Source: Alitta virens (taxonomy: Eukaryota; Annelida; Polychaeta; Phyllodocida; Nereididae). From it: a DNA stretch of 64,000 nucleotides. Each line of letters begins with the position of its first letter. Positions within the stretch are counted from its first letter, which is position 1. The notes beneath the pieces were generated by a model. The model was not told the origin of the DNA. It did no database searches and was given only the letters and a program-made list of their open reading frames with translations. Positions 26,014-39,830 of the stretch are shown one piece after another. Both the position numbers and the translations under genes were made by a program. The stretch lies in NCBI GenBank assembly GCA_932294295.1, contig OW028573.1:52546329-52610328 (forward strand), read 5' to 3'.

Positions 26014-27798
26014 TTGAATTTGGATAGGGTGAAATGATATCATACTGATATTGTGAGAATATTATAGAAATGCCAACGGCCTAAATTAGGTTTATATATA
26101 CCTTGTGTGCACTGTTGCAGGGACTTGTAGCTGAGGTGAAACCAGTTTCCGGCCTTCCTGCCTTGCTGTCAAAACCAATAAACAATGCACAGTTACAGAA
26201 TTATCCTTGTTGCATGCCTACTTGTCAAGAGCTGCTGCCCATAGAGCGGGTCAGCCTGAATGTTACAAAGACACAATGTTAACTGTAATAACACCACGAT
26301 AGAGTACAATATAGGTATAGACAGTGACGTAACTGGGATATATTTAAGGAGGGGCCAAGGGGAGGGGGCAAGTCCAACAGAGGGAGGGGGGGGGGGGGGG
26401 CAGGCAATGTGCAATGTGTTTCTGCATTGACTGTGTATAGTGTGTATATTTTAGTTCAAATTTGTAAATAATAAACACACTATTCAAATTAAAGTCAAAA
26501 ATGTATATATGCAATGCAAGTACATGCGTGTCTGTTAAAAATAAGCTAATGAAATAATACAATGATAGTAAATGTGGTGAAGTATATATAGAATAGATAT
26601 AGAACACAAAACAGACCATAAAAAGACATTGCAAAAATAATTTTTTTTCTCTACTGACCAAATTTATGAAGGTTCGTGCATACCAATGTGTACCTGACAT
26701 CTAATGTTAAACAATATCTGTGAGGTTCAACATCCTCACGTGTATATATCTGCAGAAAATCCACGAGTTGAAATGTTTACAGTAAATTATGTAAATTTAA
26801 CGATAAGACATCCTTATGTGCAGAAAAGTCACTTTTTTTTGTGCAGATTAAATACAAAAACAAAAAATAAGAAAACCTAATTTATATAAAAAAAAAAATT
26901 ATAAAAAATAAATAAGGGGGGGGGGGGGCACTCTAGTTCTTCGTGTCAGGATAACATGTAGGAGTAGTAGAGCTAATTTTCTTTCAGCTACAACAACTAG
27001 AAACACCATCTCATGTAAAATGCACAGCCATGCATGGAGCCAATTTGTTCTCTGGAGAGACTTGTACAATGTCATGTGAAGATGACCATTGCTCCCTTAT
27101 CATATTAAATCAAAATTGTAAACTGGTCAGGGCCAGGGCTAAATATATTCTGAATATAGACATAATAAGCAATCCATTGCTATCTGAAATACCAATATTA
27201 TTTCCTTATATATTATTAGAACTTTTCAGACTGTTTTAAAGGTAAAACAACACTCCAAAAACAACCTAGACCTTTTTTAAACCAGACGTGTTTTTGAACA
27301 ATCCAGTCTTTATTTTACAAAAAGTTAAGGAAGCAGCTTTTTGAAGAATACATAGAATCTAATTATTGTAAATCGCCATTTGTTGTCTGCTGGGCCCTTG
27401 CCATCAGTTCGGTTTTTTTTTTTAGTTTTTGCCTTCGAATGATTGTATGAGAGTGCAGTTTATATGCAATCTTTGGTACATTTTTTTAACCCTGAAGTTC
27501 GTTCAGGAGGACTGTGATAAACTACCAAGCAATTGTTGGTGGCGCCAGCGTCTGCAGTGTTTCGGGACGCCCTCTGGCGTATAGATCATGTGTTCATTTA
27601 TCGGCACGGCCTCTGTCGTAATTACCAGAACTAATTCGTGATATCTCGTTCACAAAATACTATCAATAATGTATGCTCTGAGTCAGAAGTAGGTGTTTAT
27701 GGACTGTGACGTGCTATTTATCATGCGTAAAGGTCCGTGCTGTTCATATGCAGACTATACACAAGAGAACAGGGAACTGACTTCAAGAGCTTGACATA
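26014..27798. other. Sequence upstream of the NOX gene
   Basis: Contains G runs at about 26387-26401 and 26917-26928 and otherwise AT-rich sequence. The last few hundred bases may include the NOX promoter and 5' UTR, but no TATA box or initiator could be picked with confidence. No gene recognised. Confidence 0.4.
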
Positions 27799-30700
27799 AT
27801 GGGGAAGTTGTTAAACGAAGGACCGAAATGGCTATTCATGGTAAGAGAAAATTTCGAACTCCGCAAGAAGTTAAGAAGTGTTCGATCTTCACATGATCAA
27901 TGACAATGTCAATGAACATGATCGAATGTTTGTAAAACATGTGTTCTGTAACAATGAGTTGAAATAGGATTCAGGAAGATTAAAAGGTATTAGGTTATAG
28001 TGTTTACAGGTGCTGTGCATGTACTACACAAGTAAAAGGTCTCAGAATACTTCAGGTACTTCACAGGCCCCTTCCAGCAGAGCTGGCATATATCTAGACA
28101 TAGCATTTACATGTAAATACTATGTCTAGATATGCCAGCTCTGCTGGAAGGGGCCTGTTAGGTACTTGTCCGAATGGACAAGTGAAATCTAAATGGCTAA
28201 ATTGTCTTGTAGTCATTCAAATCCAATTTAACTCTAGCAAATGGCAATTGGACATTTGCTTGACAGATCATAGGTGTGAATATGAGTTGATTAAACTTCA
28301 CTCCAGGTTAATGCAAGTTAACATGAGTCCACTTCACATATAGTACTCAATCAAAGTTGGTTAGGAATTGAATGCCAGTTATCGGTTATCTTAGAGGAAG
28401 TTGAGGACATTATCATGTTTCTAGTACACATTTAGTGGTACATTATTGAAGACATTCTGCTTGATGTGCATTAACTGAGAGTAGAAAAAGCAACCATGGT
28501 CAGTTGTTATTATAATTTATGTTAGCAAGATATATATGTTGTTAATATGCCCTGATGGTGCCTTGTTTTATTCATATGCTTATAGTTAGATAATTATCAT
28601 ATAGATGTTTTTAATATGTAACTAAATTTTATTTTTATCCTAGTATTTTATTTTTTTATGACACATGTATCTTTTTGATGCTCTGCGGTCAATAAAATTC
28701 TATATATATATATATATATAATGTATCCGTCAAGAAACAAATTGTCCCAAGAAGATATTTATCAATTCTGTAAATGGAAAGATACCTTGATAATACACTT
28801 ATGAATTATAATTTCTTCATGTTCATAACAAAATTCTTAACAAATTCCTTATTCAGGAAGATATATCTTACTTCAATACATTATATAAATAGATAATAGC
28901 TCAAATGTATTGGCAATGAGTATCGTCTCAATCAGGACAAGTAAGATTCTCAGGGGAAAAGTTAAACCCCATAGTTACTTGTCCAAAGGACAAGTAGATG
29001 TAAAAGAACTTTTATGTTGAACCCTGCCACCTATGTTAGATCATAATATAATAATTTTTCTTAGAAATGCCGACCAATAGAAAGAGTACAGTATATAAAT
29101 TAGGGCGTTCCTCATTTTGCTTCTAATGCTGCATTGCTGAAGTATGATTAGCATTGACTAAATTAATATTTAATTTAATACTGTTCAAATTATTATTTAA
29201 AATAAGTTTTGCCATTGATCCAACAAAAATGTGTACAATCGAAATTGTATATATATGAAGTCATAAAAATGGGCATGCTCTGAATTTATACGGGCAGTGT
29301 TGGGGTTTAAATAACTCGTTCACTGTAACAGAGCCCCTTTCCTCTTTGCTGCATCTCTTGAAACAGTTATAAACAGACCTGTCCGGTGCCTCCATGACTT
29401 CCCAAAATTTTTAATGGGAATTGGTCCATTATACTGAGTTATATAGCATAACTTTCTCGGTACCTCAAAGGCTGTAAATTTATTATACTGGTCATGAAAA
29501 AGGGGATAGCATGTAAGAAGGACTGCTAAGCAGACACCTATTGATCATCTCAGTTAAATTAAGGCTGATCATACAGGGATATGTTCCATTAAGTCTGGGT
29601 CATCCCTGGGTCAACCACCTGAAAAAGACTATACACTCATGGATCTATTTAAAAATTTTTAAATAATCTGGAACTGGCAAAGTATCCCAATGCCACGAGA
29701 TGTAGTGACCATTTCAGAATTTTCTGTAACCAGCTATATCTGTTTCATTGGCGTTCAAACATTTTTGACCAAATGGTCAAGTGAAAGTTGCAACGCACAC
29801 AGTTCTCACTTAATTGACAGTTGCTTTTTCAACCGTGGCCATGTTATTGTTTTAAAATCATTGGATTTTATTTATTTTTTTCTGATCACTGCCTTGCTCT
29901 TTGGTTTGTTCTATTTGGTCAAAAATCACCCTGACAAGTCAAAGCTGCATGGGGGTATGTCAAAAATGTTTGAATGCCATTATGACAAATCTTCAGTTCA
30001 ATAGATTTTACTGATAGATAGATTTATTTGATTTCCAAGCAACTGTATTAATACATTCTTGTTTCATTTCAGTTTCTATGCATTGCAGCTAACATTGGGC
30101 TATTTATAGGATACTTTTTATACTATTATCACGATAAAGAATATTATTACTACAAAGTCATGACAGGGGTAAGTACCTGAAAATTTACATTTTTGGTGGT
30201 AATAGTGTGTATTGCAGCGCATTTAAGGGCAAAATAAAGGCCACATTGGTGCTATTTATAATGTCATTGGGGTTTGTCAGTCAACAGCTTCAATCATCCA
30301 TGCTAGTGTGTATGAAGTCTTCAATTTAATGACTCGGCTCATGTAGCAATTGAACACTCTGCCTTAACCGTCATGGATGACTAAATTTTTATTAAGTCTT
30401 GAAAAGAATGGATTTCACTCCTTTTTGATATTTTTGTGAAAATGAATGTTTTTCTGTTAGACTTGTCGTGTGTTGAAATTCTTGCTCATATTTTCAAGAT
30501 AAAAGTCAAGTAGTATAATATAAGCATGATAAGCAAAGATATCCAATATTTTTTTTTCATATTTAAAAAGCAGTTGTGCAGTATTCCTTGAAATAGAGAT
30601 CACTTTTAAGAGGGAGGGGTGGGGGGAGCCAGTGATTTGGTTTTTGTTAGACAAACATTTGGTCTTCCTAGTGTTATAATTTATCACTTACCAATATGAA

Positions 30701-33700
30701 CACTGCACATAAATTTGGTGATCACTATTGTCTGTTAAACAGTTGATGCTACAATCACATGAATCTTTTTGTTGTCATTTCAGGTTTGCTTAGCAGTTGC
30801 CCGTGCCAGTGCTGCACCTTTAAATCTCGACTGTATGCTTATTTTACTTCCGGTGTGCAGAAATTTGATATCTTTTTTAAGAGGTTCACTTAGGAAGGTA
30901 GGTGTCAACTTAAAAATTCTTCCTCTTCCAAGAACTAGAGGGTTTAGTCTTAAACCTAGTATGAGCAATAAGTTCGATGTATATCATATATGTTGTCACG
31001 CTTGGGGAACAATGTTGGAGTGCTGTTGGGCATGACATTTACATTTTAGAAAAAGTAGACTTTATACAGTCACAATGAAACAAGGTATTTATTTACCTGG
31101 CACACATTGTACATTGGGTGCGAAGTAAACAAAAATATTATAAACGCATACATGTCTAACTGTTTTAACTGGTGTGAATAATAAGAAATCTTGGTTGATG
31201 TGTTCTTGCATGATGTTATTTATAAGGTTTTGCAAGTGTATTTTGCATGGGTTTTTTTTTAGTGTTGCAAAAGGAATGTGCTGCGGCTTTTAGACAAGAA
31301 TATTACATTCCACAAGACAGTAGCCTACTTAATTTGTTTCTGGACTGGTGAGTGTTACTAATGTTATGTATACATTTGTTTTTGAGTTAAGTAGGAATAC
31401 AGACTATGTGATTTCGCAACATTGCTCTATAGCACAGAAAGTTGGTCAATTACTGCGCTCGTCGAATTCAACGTAGCGGCGAACAAAATAGTTCTTTAAA
31501 TATCGCCTAATATGGCATCATTATGGGTTGTTAAGCATGGATTGTAGTCGTTTTGTCTACACAGTCAAATTCCTTGTTCCCCCACCGGAGTTTTTGCTCC
31601 GTCCGAAATCTGGCAGACCCTCAGGACATTCGCCAAATGCCACCTAGCGGGAGAGGGTCTTACAGGAGACTGGTAGGAATTTGTTTATCATGCCCGACAG
31701 TGAAGTTGTGGGCAACAATAACGACGTCCAGAGGCCAACCCAAAGAGTTCTGACAGGACATATCTATATAATATAATGTTCTTAGTAACTTCTTACCATT
31801 CAGAAGGTTTAGCATCTGGCCCTGGACATAGTTAAAACCTGTTGTCACTTCGCTGTCAGCTGCAACTTCACTGTCCGACAGTGTAGAATAGAATGGAAGA
31901 ATAGAATAGAGAATAAAAACAAGTTTTAATAAGATTAAACAGATTGTACATGAAAGACAAAAATTAAAACAAATATATAAAAGCTATGTGTGTATGGAAG
32001 GGTCAGTGCATGAACCTTGTGAGAGAATTAAACCGTTATTTCAGATTTAGGGTTGTCTTCACTCAGTTTTTTATTTCATTATTGCGACAAATGTGGAAAG
32101 GGACCCAGTCAATTAACTTGTTTTTTTCAATCATGTGCATAGCATGGAGCCCCCTTAACTGGTGTCTCCATGGGCATAGTAAGAAAAAATACATGTTACA
32201 GTCTTTCAGATTAAGAGTACAGCATTTCGGGTAAAATATAGTAGATTGATAAATTATCATCTAATTATAATGATTATGTACTGCAGAAATATAGGCTTGT
32301 GTTGTATATTACATAGTATGAAGTTTAATACTTTGCAAATGACTTTTATCATGACTTGACATTTTTGTTATTAACCAATCGTGAATCCTATGTTTGACCA
32401 TGATAATGGTGTTTGAACATGGAAAATGTCATATTGATCCAAAGCATACTATTATTATATTACAGAATTGATATGGTACATTCTGACATTGTTTTCGTGG
32501 GTCATTGATTGTAAACCGTTCTGACTGACATTAAATGTCATGTAACTTTTTGAAATATTTCATCTTCATACTCATAGTTTGACAAACATTTTTTACATAT
32601 AAAAATATAAATATTTCATACAACTTGTGACATGAGAAAGTATAGAAACAGTTTGTCAAAAACTGAGTTACTGCTTACACATACATGTAATTCCTTCTAA
32701 TTTTATTTTCCATAAACATTCGAAGAGTGATTTAATTTTTGTAAATTATTGATAAGTCAATGACATGGTTTAGGTAATTCAGAGTAAGAGTAGGGCTAAT
32801 CTTGGCTGGTTTGAATAAGTATCTCGAACTTTCATGTTTTTTGTTTGTTTTTCAGGTGTGCATTATTTTGCCCATGTCTACAACTTTGAATACTTCATGT
32901 TAGCCCACAACAGTCCTAATAATCAAACAAGGGGATTACTTGCTGCTCTGACCAGCTTGCCAAACAGTATTTATCCAAATAGCACTTATATCAATCCAAT
33001 TAGGACGCCTAACCCTGTGAGTATTGCATTGTGTTTCTGTATTTCCTACAAATACTTCGGTATAACTTTGAAATGACTCAGATGAGACTAAAGTAAGCTG
33101 AAGGTACACATGCATCTTGTATATATAATCAGCTTTTCTGGTTGAGTTTGTTTAATTCATTGATTTATATTGGTTGACATAATTTTTTCTGTATTTCAGA
33201 ACTTAATTTTTGAATGTGTCAGAATTGTGGCTGGCTCCTCAGGCGTTGTCATAACTCTTGTTTTGATTATAATGGTGTCGTCATCTACTGAGACAATAAG
33301 GTTAGTGAAAAATAATTACTATCTGTGATGTTTTGTATTCAGTTTTGTCATGAAAAGCCTCAAGCTCTGGTAGATTGCCAAAATACCTTTTTATTTTGCA
33401 GACGTTCGTATTTTGAAGTCTTCTGGTACACACATCATTTATTTGTCATCTTTTTTATCGGTCTAGTCATTCATGGCATTCAGTAAGTTGCTTTTTTTTT
33501 TTATTCATGGATTTCCAGTCAAAAACATTGAGGCTATGTTTGTTAATTTAGCCCTGTGGGTCTTGTCTTGCAGTAGTTAATGTGTGCTAGATTCATCCAA
33601 TAAAATTGCAGTCACTGGTGTTCCTTATGAATTTTGCTTTTTAATTAAACCACATTTTTTGTGAGAATTGTAGTACAACTTTCCAATTTCATTTGCCATG

Positions 33701-36700
33701 GGGTTAAAAACTCTTTAACTTACAACAATGACGTGGCCTGAGGAGTGCAATGACCTTACTTTCTAACCTTGCTTTACTAAATATCTGCAATAAAATTGCT
33801 GTATTCTTTTTAATTCACAGAGGCCTTGTCGTTCACCAGGATAACCTTGATGACCACGATCCGGAAATTTGTAGAGACCAGTACAATGTTTGGGGTAAAC
33901 CAGGAAAATGTCCTGAACCAATCTTTGATCCAGGAAAAGCTAAGGTGGAGTTTCTAAGTCCTTTATGTAATGTAAATATGTAAAAACTCTCTCGTAGCAT
34001 TGTGTGGGACCGTGATACTTCTGTTTCTTTGGTATTCAACAATTGTTATGTATATTTACTGTTATATATTTGAAAATATTCATATTTTATTATTATACTT
34101 GGCTAAATGAAAAATGTAAAGTAAACTATGTGATGTTGTAATCTTCAGATATCTTCTACATTGTTCTTTTTTACTGCAGACATGGTATTGGGTCTTAGGT
34201 CCAATGATCTTGTACTTCTTGGAAAGGTGTATTCGACTTTACCGCAGTCAGCAAAGAGTGGTTATCAGCAAGGTCTGTGATTGTTTGTTTTGTAGTTCAA
34301 ATAGGAAGTGTAAAGCGTGATATCTGAAAAGACTTTTTGGGAATTCCCCTATTAAAAGGCACCGTTGTGAAACTGTATTTAATGAGTCACTTAAAATTCC
34401 CTGGAGTTAATGTAATTTTATTTCCTTCAAAACAATTTCTGCATAATTCAAGTGAAATAGCAGTATACTTCTTTCTGGGGGAAAATTTACTGAATTGACA
34501 AAATCAGGAAAAATTGATTTTTGTACATGTTTTTGGCAGTTTAGATTTAAACTTCAGTATTTTTAATGGATTGTGACACGAATATTAAGAAATTTCACTT
34601 GGTCGCTCTCCACAATGTTGCTAGCATTGGTGATATAGCTTGGAAAATGCTGAAAGCTTTTGCAGATATTGTGCATCCTTCACAAACTCTCATACAGAAT
34701 ACAGGCAGGCATCATTCACACAGCTTATAGCTCAGATGCCTGACCCAGCGTCCTAGTTTTTACATAATAATTAGTAATTTAAAGCCATATGAAAAGTGTT
34801 ATTGTAATAATTGATGTATGTACATGCATGTATGATATCAGGATGCTAAATAAATTCAATTCAATTCAATTCAATTCAAGTTTGCATGATATTGAAATAG
34901 AGTGTGGCGTCAGTTTACTGTGATCACATGCTGCATCAACCTGTTAATAACTTTTGTCTGGATTATCGAGGAGACAGAGAAAGAGTGGGTTGTGTACTCA
35001 AAAACAGCAGGTGGCAGCACCTATTAAGTGAGAGTAGAGTGTGTTGTCAGTATTCCGTGATCCACACTATACTGTGATATTATTGTTTCGGCACTGCCAG
35101 CATTATCCTTTAACTCTCTGAATATTTTCTGTAGTGGATATGTACCTGATGTAATATTTTGGAAAATTGCAGGTTGTAGAGCATCCGTCAAGAGTGATAG
35201 AACTACAGATGATGAAAAAAGGTTTCAAGATGCAGGCTGGAGAGTACATCTTCCTCCATTGTCCTAGTATATCAAAACTGGAGTGGCACCCTTTCACTTT
35301 AACATCTGTAAGTTGTGTTCAGATTATGTACAAAGCATCTTAGATAGAGGAAATATTTTTTTACAAATTTTGTTTTAATCAGTCACATCATTAATTGTGT
35401 AGTGTCCTCATGATGACCACTTCAGCGTCCACATTCGAACTGTTGGTGACTGGACGGAAGCTCTTGCCAAGGCTGTGCGTCCAGTAGAGGGCAGCGAGTT
35501 CCAGATGTCTTGGCAATTGCCCCCGTAAGTTTTTTGTTGAAAGTAATTTTTAAGAAGACCAAACCAAGGCACTTTGTGATTTTTGAGTAAAGATCATGTT
35601 GTGAAAAAATTCACTGAAATGTTGATGTTTTAGCAGCATATATTAAATGAAGGCCACTTTCCCAAGTGAACTGTAGAATGACAGTGCTTACTTGTTTATT
35701 TAACTTTAGTGCAAAGTTAGCTATTAGAAATAGCTATTATAATGTGCATACAGAACAAAAAATTATTGTAATATCTTTTTATGTCATTTTCATTTAGAGT
35801 TGCCGTTGATGGACCATTTGGAACAGCAACTGAGGTAAATGTCATTTATGCCATTTAATAAAAAAAAATTGACTTTTAAAAGTGGTGACTAAAGATATGA
35901 TTTCAAAGCAATTGTGAATTTAATATGAACCATAAATATACAGTGTCAGTGTGGAATTTGTATTCTAAGTTTTCTGCACCATTTTATAATACAACAGCAT
36001 TGGTTGTGTGAGATAATATAAATAATTTGGTCAATTTTGTTCTTCAGGACATCTATCGTTACCAAGTTGATGTTTTGGTTGCTGCTGGAATTGGGGTTAC
36101 ACCATTTGCTGCTGTTCTGAAGGATATTTGGTGTGTTTAAGGAAGTGTTGTCATGTTGATCAAAAGATAATTTAATTGTATCAAGATGCATGTGTATTAC
36201 CAAAGATAACAAAGTTTGTGCTGATGCTATATTTCAGGTATAGATTTCAGGAGCCAAATGACAGCATGAAACTGAAGAAAGTCTATTTTTACTGGATATC
36301 TCCTGACACGAATGCGTTTGAGTGGTTTGCCGATTTACTGAAACTTCTCGAACAGCAGATGTTGGATGCTGGATGCCCTCACTTCTTAAATTATAATATC
36401 TACTTAACAAAGTGGAATGAACAGTTGGTAAGTGAATTACATATTTTTAGATTTGCTTAATGAATGTAAGAAGTCAAATCAGTTCATTTTAGTTAAAGCT
36501 TTAGTATCACGTTGAATTAGTGTACAGCAGTGAAGTATTTGAAATATCAGGCGTTTCTCTGAGGATGACAAGCTGACATGTGTGTACATGCGTACCATTA
36601 AGATTTAAAGAAAGTGGTATAATTACCACAGTTTTCTATATATATGGCTTATATAATGTGATGTTTTTCTAAGATGCAAGATGTGATCAGTCGCGAAGCA

Positions 36701-37107
36701 ATTGAGGAAAGTGATTACTGTACCATTACCGGACTTCGGCAGAGGACTAATTTTGGACGACCCAACTGGGATAGTATATTTGGCGATATTGCAAAACAGC
36801 ATCCTGGGTATGTAACTCATGTACCACCTCACCTTTTAACCTTGTAAATACAACAAATCGTAAATCATTTTGCAGTTGGCATGCAAGTGAGCCAGATGTT
36901 TGTCAATAGTTAGCAGCACATTTTTGTTTCTAATGTGTTTCTTATGCACTAATGAGATTTTTGTTTTTTAGGACCAGTATAGGAGTCTTCTTCTGTGGAC
37001 CAAAAGTACTATCAGGGACATTACATGAAATGTCAAACAAACATTCTGACAGAAATATAGCTGATCCAAGTGCAACACAATTTTTCTACAACAAAGAAAA
37101 CTTCTAA
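27799..37107 (+). CDS. NOX2: NADPH oxidase, NOX2 (CYBB) type, complete, 16 coding exons
   Basis: Catalytic gp91phox-type subunit: moves electrons from NADPH through FAD and two hemes across the membrane to make superoxide. Exons: 27799-27840, 30073-30168, 30784-30897, 31263-31347, 32856-33016, 33200-33300, 33402-33482, 33821-33944, 34180-34272, 35173-35307, 35403-35524, 35798-35834, 36048-36130, 36238-36427, 36674-36807, 36972-37107; all introns GT-AG and all phases agree, giving 577 codons (human NOX2 has 570). Start [11 protein letters not shown] resembles the human N-terminus. Heme histidines 101 and 115 in FHKTVAY and VHYFAH, 211 and 224 in YTHHLF and VIHG. FAD motif HPFTLTS 338-344, NADPH motif AAGIGVTPF 409-417, CGP 541-543, C-terminus FYNKENF. 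Sequons NQT and NST lie in the loop after helix III. No EF hands or peroxidase domain, so not a NOX5 or DUOX. NOX1/3-like origin cannot be excluded without a tree. Confidence 0.96.
28054..28167. mobile_element. 98-bp palindromic MITE, hAT-type, with 8-bp target duplication
   Basis: 28062-28159 is an almost perfect palindrome: CACAGGCCCCTTCCAGCAGA at the left is mirrored by AACAGGCCCCTTCCAGCAGA read from the right, with about 49-bp arms, one mismatch and a 2-bp extra AT in the left arm. AGGTACTT flanks it on both sides (28054-28061 and 28160-28167). An 8-bp duplication is the hAT hallmark. It lies in NOX intron 1. Confidence 0.85.
31690..31885. repeat. Possible short fold-back in NOX intron 4
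   Basis: CGACAGTGAAGTTG at 31695-31708 is found inverted at 31862-31875 (CAACTTCACTGTC), with a nearby second copy of the word (CACTTCGCTGTC). This could be a small fold-back element; no target duplication found. Confidence 0.3.
34780..34880 (+). repeat. Retroelement tail with (AATTC)n
   Basis: ATGCTAAATAAATTC followed by five AATTC/ATTCA pentamers at about 34852-34880 resembles the 3' end of a LINE or LINE-mobilised element. Upstream sequence is not recognisable. It lies in NOX intron 9. Confidence 0.4.
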
Positions 37108-38310
37108 AAATTGTATATACAGCTGTATATATAATGTCTTCCATGCTGTGGTCTTTTAGTGTTCTATTTTCTTACTTTAATAGTTCAGAGATGTTTTGAG
37201 ATCAAAAGAGTATTGATTTGGAAGGGTCCGTCAATAATCATCAGTATTAACTCAGGGAGGCTGTGTAAGCAGAAGTGTACTCTACAGTGTTAGCACGCAT
37301 GAAAGAACTACTTTCGGGAACCGCTAGACAGAAATGAAAAACTTGTTATTGAAATAATGTGAACATGCCATACCCATACATTATGTGATCAAACAGAAAA
37401 GGTAACCTTACTTGATATATAAGGAACATCTTACTGCACAAATTTTAATCGGTAAAAAATTGTCACTGACCGATCCTGTTTTCTAATTCTCATATACATA
37501 CTGGTATTTTTATTCGAGCTTGCACTTAATCAAACGTGTGATAATTATGATTGTGTACTAATGAATTTAGGAGTCATTAAAGTACACTGGTCCTTCTGTG
37601 TTGTCCTCTGAATTAGTGCCTTCCATAGAAAAGCAATGATTATTTTTAACTCGGAAGTTCTGAATGAATAATATTTTTGGTCATCAGGGTAGTTTGTTGT
37701 AAATTGTAATATACATTGTAGTGCTAATATATGCTCTTTTGATAAAATTTCCTGAGGATTTCCTGTTAATATTTGGTCGATTTAAGAGAACCCTTGGATT
37801 ACATTGCTTTTGGATATAATTTAATTGATATAAATCCTGATAATACTATAATTTGCTCACTACAATCATGTTATCATCTGTGACAAATCATTGTATATTT
37901 ATGTATGATAAGCTGTGTTGATAGCTGTTAATGATGAGCTGCTTTGTATAAAGCCAAACTTGCCTTAACATATTGATTAGCTATCGTAAGCAAATCTGAT
38001 CTACTGGGGCTGGTACTTCATTTGTTTTAAGTTGCAGGCAACTGACATGTGTAATTTAGTTGTTAAACAAATTTAATGTAATTCTGTTGATTAAATGTTT
38101 TGTATGTAAATGTATTTATTCATATTGAATACTATTGTGTATGAGACAAGATTTCTGGTGAATAGGCTAGTATGTCTTAAATTGAAATGATGATCTTATA
38201 AGACTTGCCACTGAGAACAAAAAAACTTTTGTTTAATTCTGTACCTCACTTTTTAATTAATCAGAGTTATTTTTCGATCAGTTCACAGAATAAAATAGAA
38301 AAATTAGATG
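37108..38310 (+). other. NOX 3' UTR (probable)
   Basis: Follows the stop codon directly. AT-rich and without open frames of note. AATAAA in CACAGAATAAAATAG at about 38288 is a candidate polyadenylation signal; earlier weaker variants also occur. Confidence 0.45.
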
Positions 38311-39440
38311 GTTTTGGTGTTTTTGTTTGATGGAATTGTTTTCAGATCGCTTTTTTTAGTCATTGTTGAAACTGCTGATTTATAGAATGCATGTGACTTT
38401 CATCCAAAATATAAATAATTAAAACATCGGGTGATGACTTTTATTAGTATTAAATATACTTTGAAAATGCTCAGTTATTGATAGTATGTGAATTTCATCA
38501 AAAACACGGCAAACCTATCTTTTTATACTCTACAAGATGTGCTCATGGTTCATTAGGTGTCGTGATGTAATTAGCTGTAATTACACTGCAAACCTACAGA
38601 GCATTTGTTTGTCTTTTTCTTTTTTTTGTACTGCCTATACGTAACACTTTTCGTCAAATGAAACACTTAAGACCAGACACTACCCCAAAATAACAAAAAC
38701 CATTACAATAGCCACCCTTTTTCAAACCTTAGTCCAGTCATTTTAAGCCAAAATTTGGCCAAACCTAGAACAAACTGCAACAGAAATCATTCTTGCAGTT
38801 TTCTATTCTAGAACATTTAATGAATAACATATCAAAAGTCTAGAATGATAAAAATTGCAGAACATGGTCAAAATGCACAATAAAATTGCCATGTTGGATA
38901 ATATTTTTTGCCACTTTTAAGAAGTAGTTTTAACATAATTTGGAGACACAGATGTGTGTTTTCAAAAAGTAAAATAATCTTGTAACGCAAAATGATAAAA
39001 GAATACTCAGCTTTTATTTTCATAGCCGTTTTGGTACTGTAACAGGTATACTAGAGCTGCATGTCAAAATTAAGGTCAAAAGTGGCAACCCAATGAAGAG
39101 TTATAAATGGTGAGGCTTACAGCCTTGTATAACTTTAAGTACAAATCGACACATAGCAGAACACATTACATCAATGTGACCTCTAAGAATCAACTTTCTG
39201 AAAAATCCCTTAACATTCTAATGAAAAATGTGCACCTTATGTATCGAAATGTGTATCAAACATTTACAATGCAATGCAAAAACATTTACAATGCAATGCA
39301 AAAACGCTTAATTAACACTGTCTCATCACTAGAACATGATAATAGAATGGACACCTAATAAAAAAAAATAACATGTTGACAATTTCAGGAAATGTTAAAG
39401 AAAATTGTCAGAAATAACATATTACAAATCCACGAAAATC
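38311..39440. other. Intergenic, no gene recognised
   Basis: AT-rich. A 20-bp unit (CATTTACAATGCAATGCAAA) is present twice in tandem at about 39260-39303. Nothing else recognised. Confidence 0.45.
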
Positions 39441-39830
39441 CCCCTTATGACAAAGCAGGAATTCAAGATGGCGGCCAAAACATCTGCCGTTTTAATTTTT
39501 CGCTATATCTCAGGTTTAAGACATGATAGAAATTCACACAAAGTGTCAAAATATAAGATTTCAAACACCAGGAGCCCTCGAAGGTCCTGGGCCTCCACGC
39601 GGCGAGGGTGGAAACACTTGGGGTGAAGTCCTCTATCCCCAGTGGCTAAAACAGGACAGTGCGCATTGCACAAGCTGCTCCAGCTATCCAAAGCAGACAA
39701 TTATTGATTTTTTACATGCTTCTGGTTTCTCCTACCGACTATAGATAATCAATCTTACCCTAGAGAGCCTCTACATAGCCCACTCAGGTGCTGATGAGGC
39801 GTTAAACAATAACACTAACTAACTAACAAA
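39440..39830 (+). mobile_element. Possible retroelement 3' end with (CTAA)n tail
   Basis: A moderately GC-rich stretch ending in GAGGCGTTAAACAATAACAC and three CTAA units (about 39805-39830). A tail of this kind is common on LINE or SINE 3' ends in invertebrates. It abuts the 3' end of the oppositely oriented LINE. Body not recognised. Confidence 0.3.

Noticed and set aside
29690..30004. 104-codon frame as NOX exon 1
   Set aside because: It does not splice in phase to exon 2 and lacks the NOX N-terminus; the 14-codon exon at 27799-27840 fits both.
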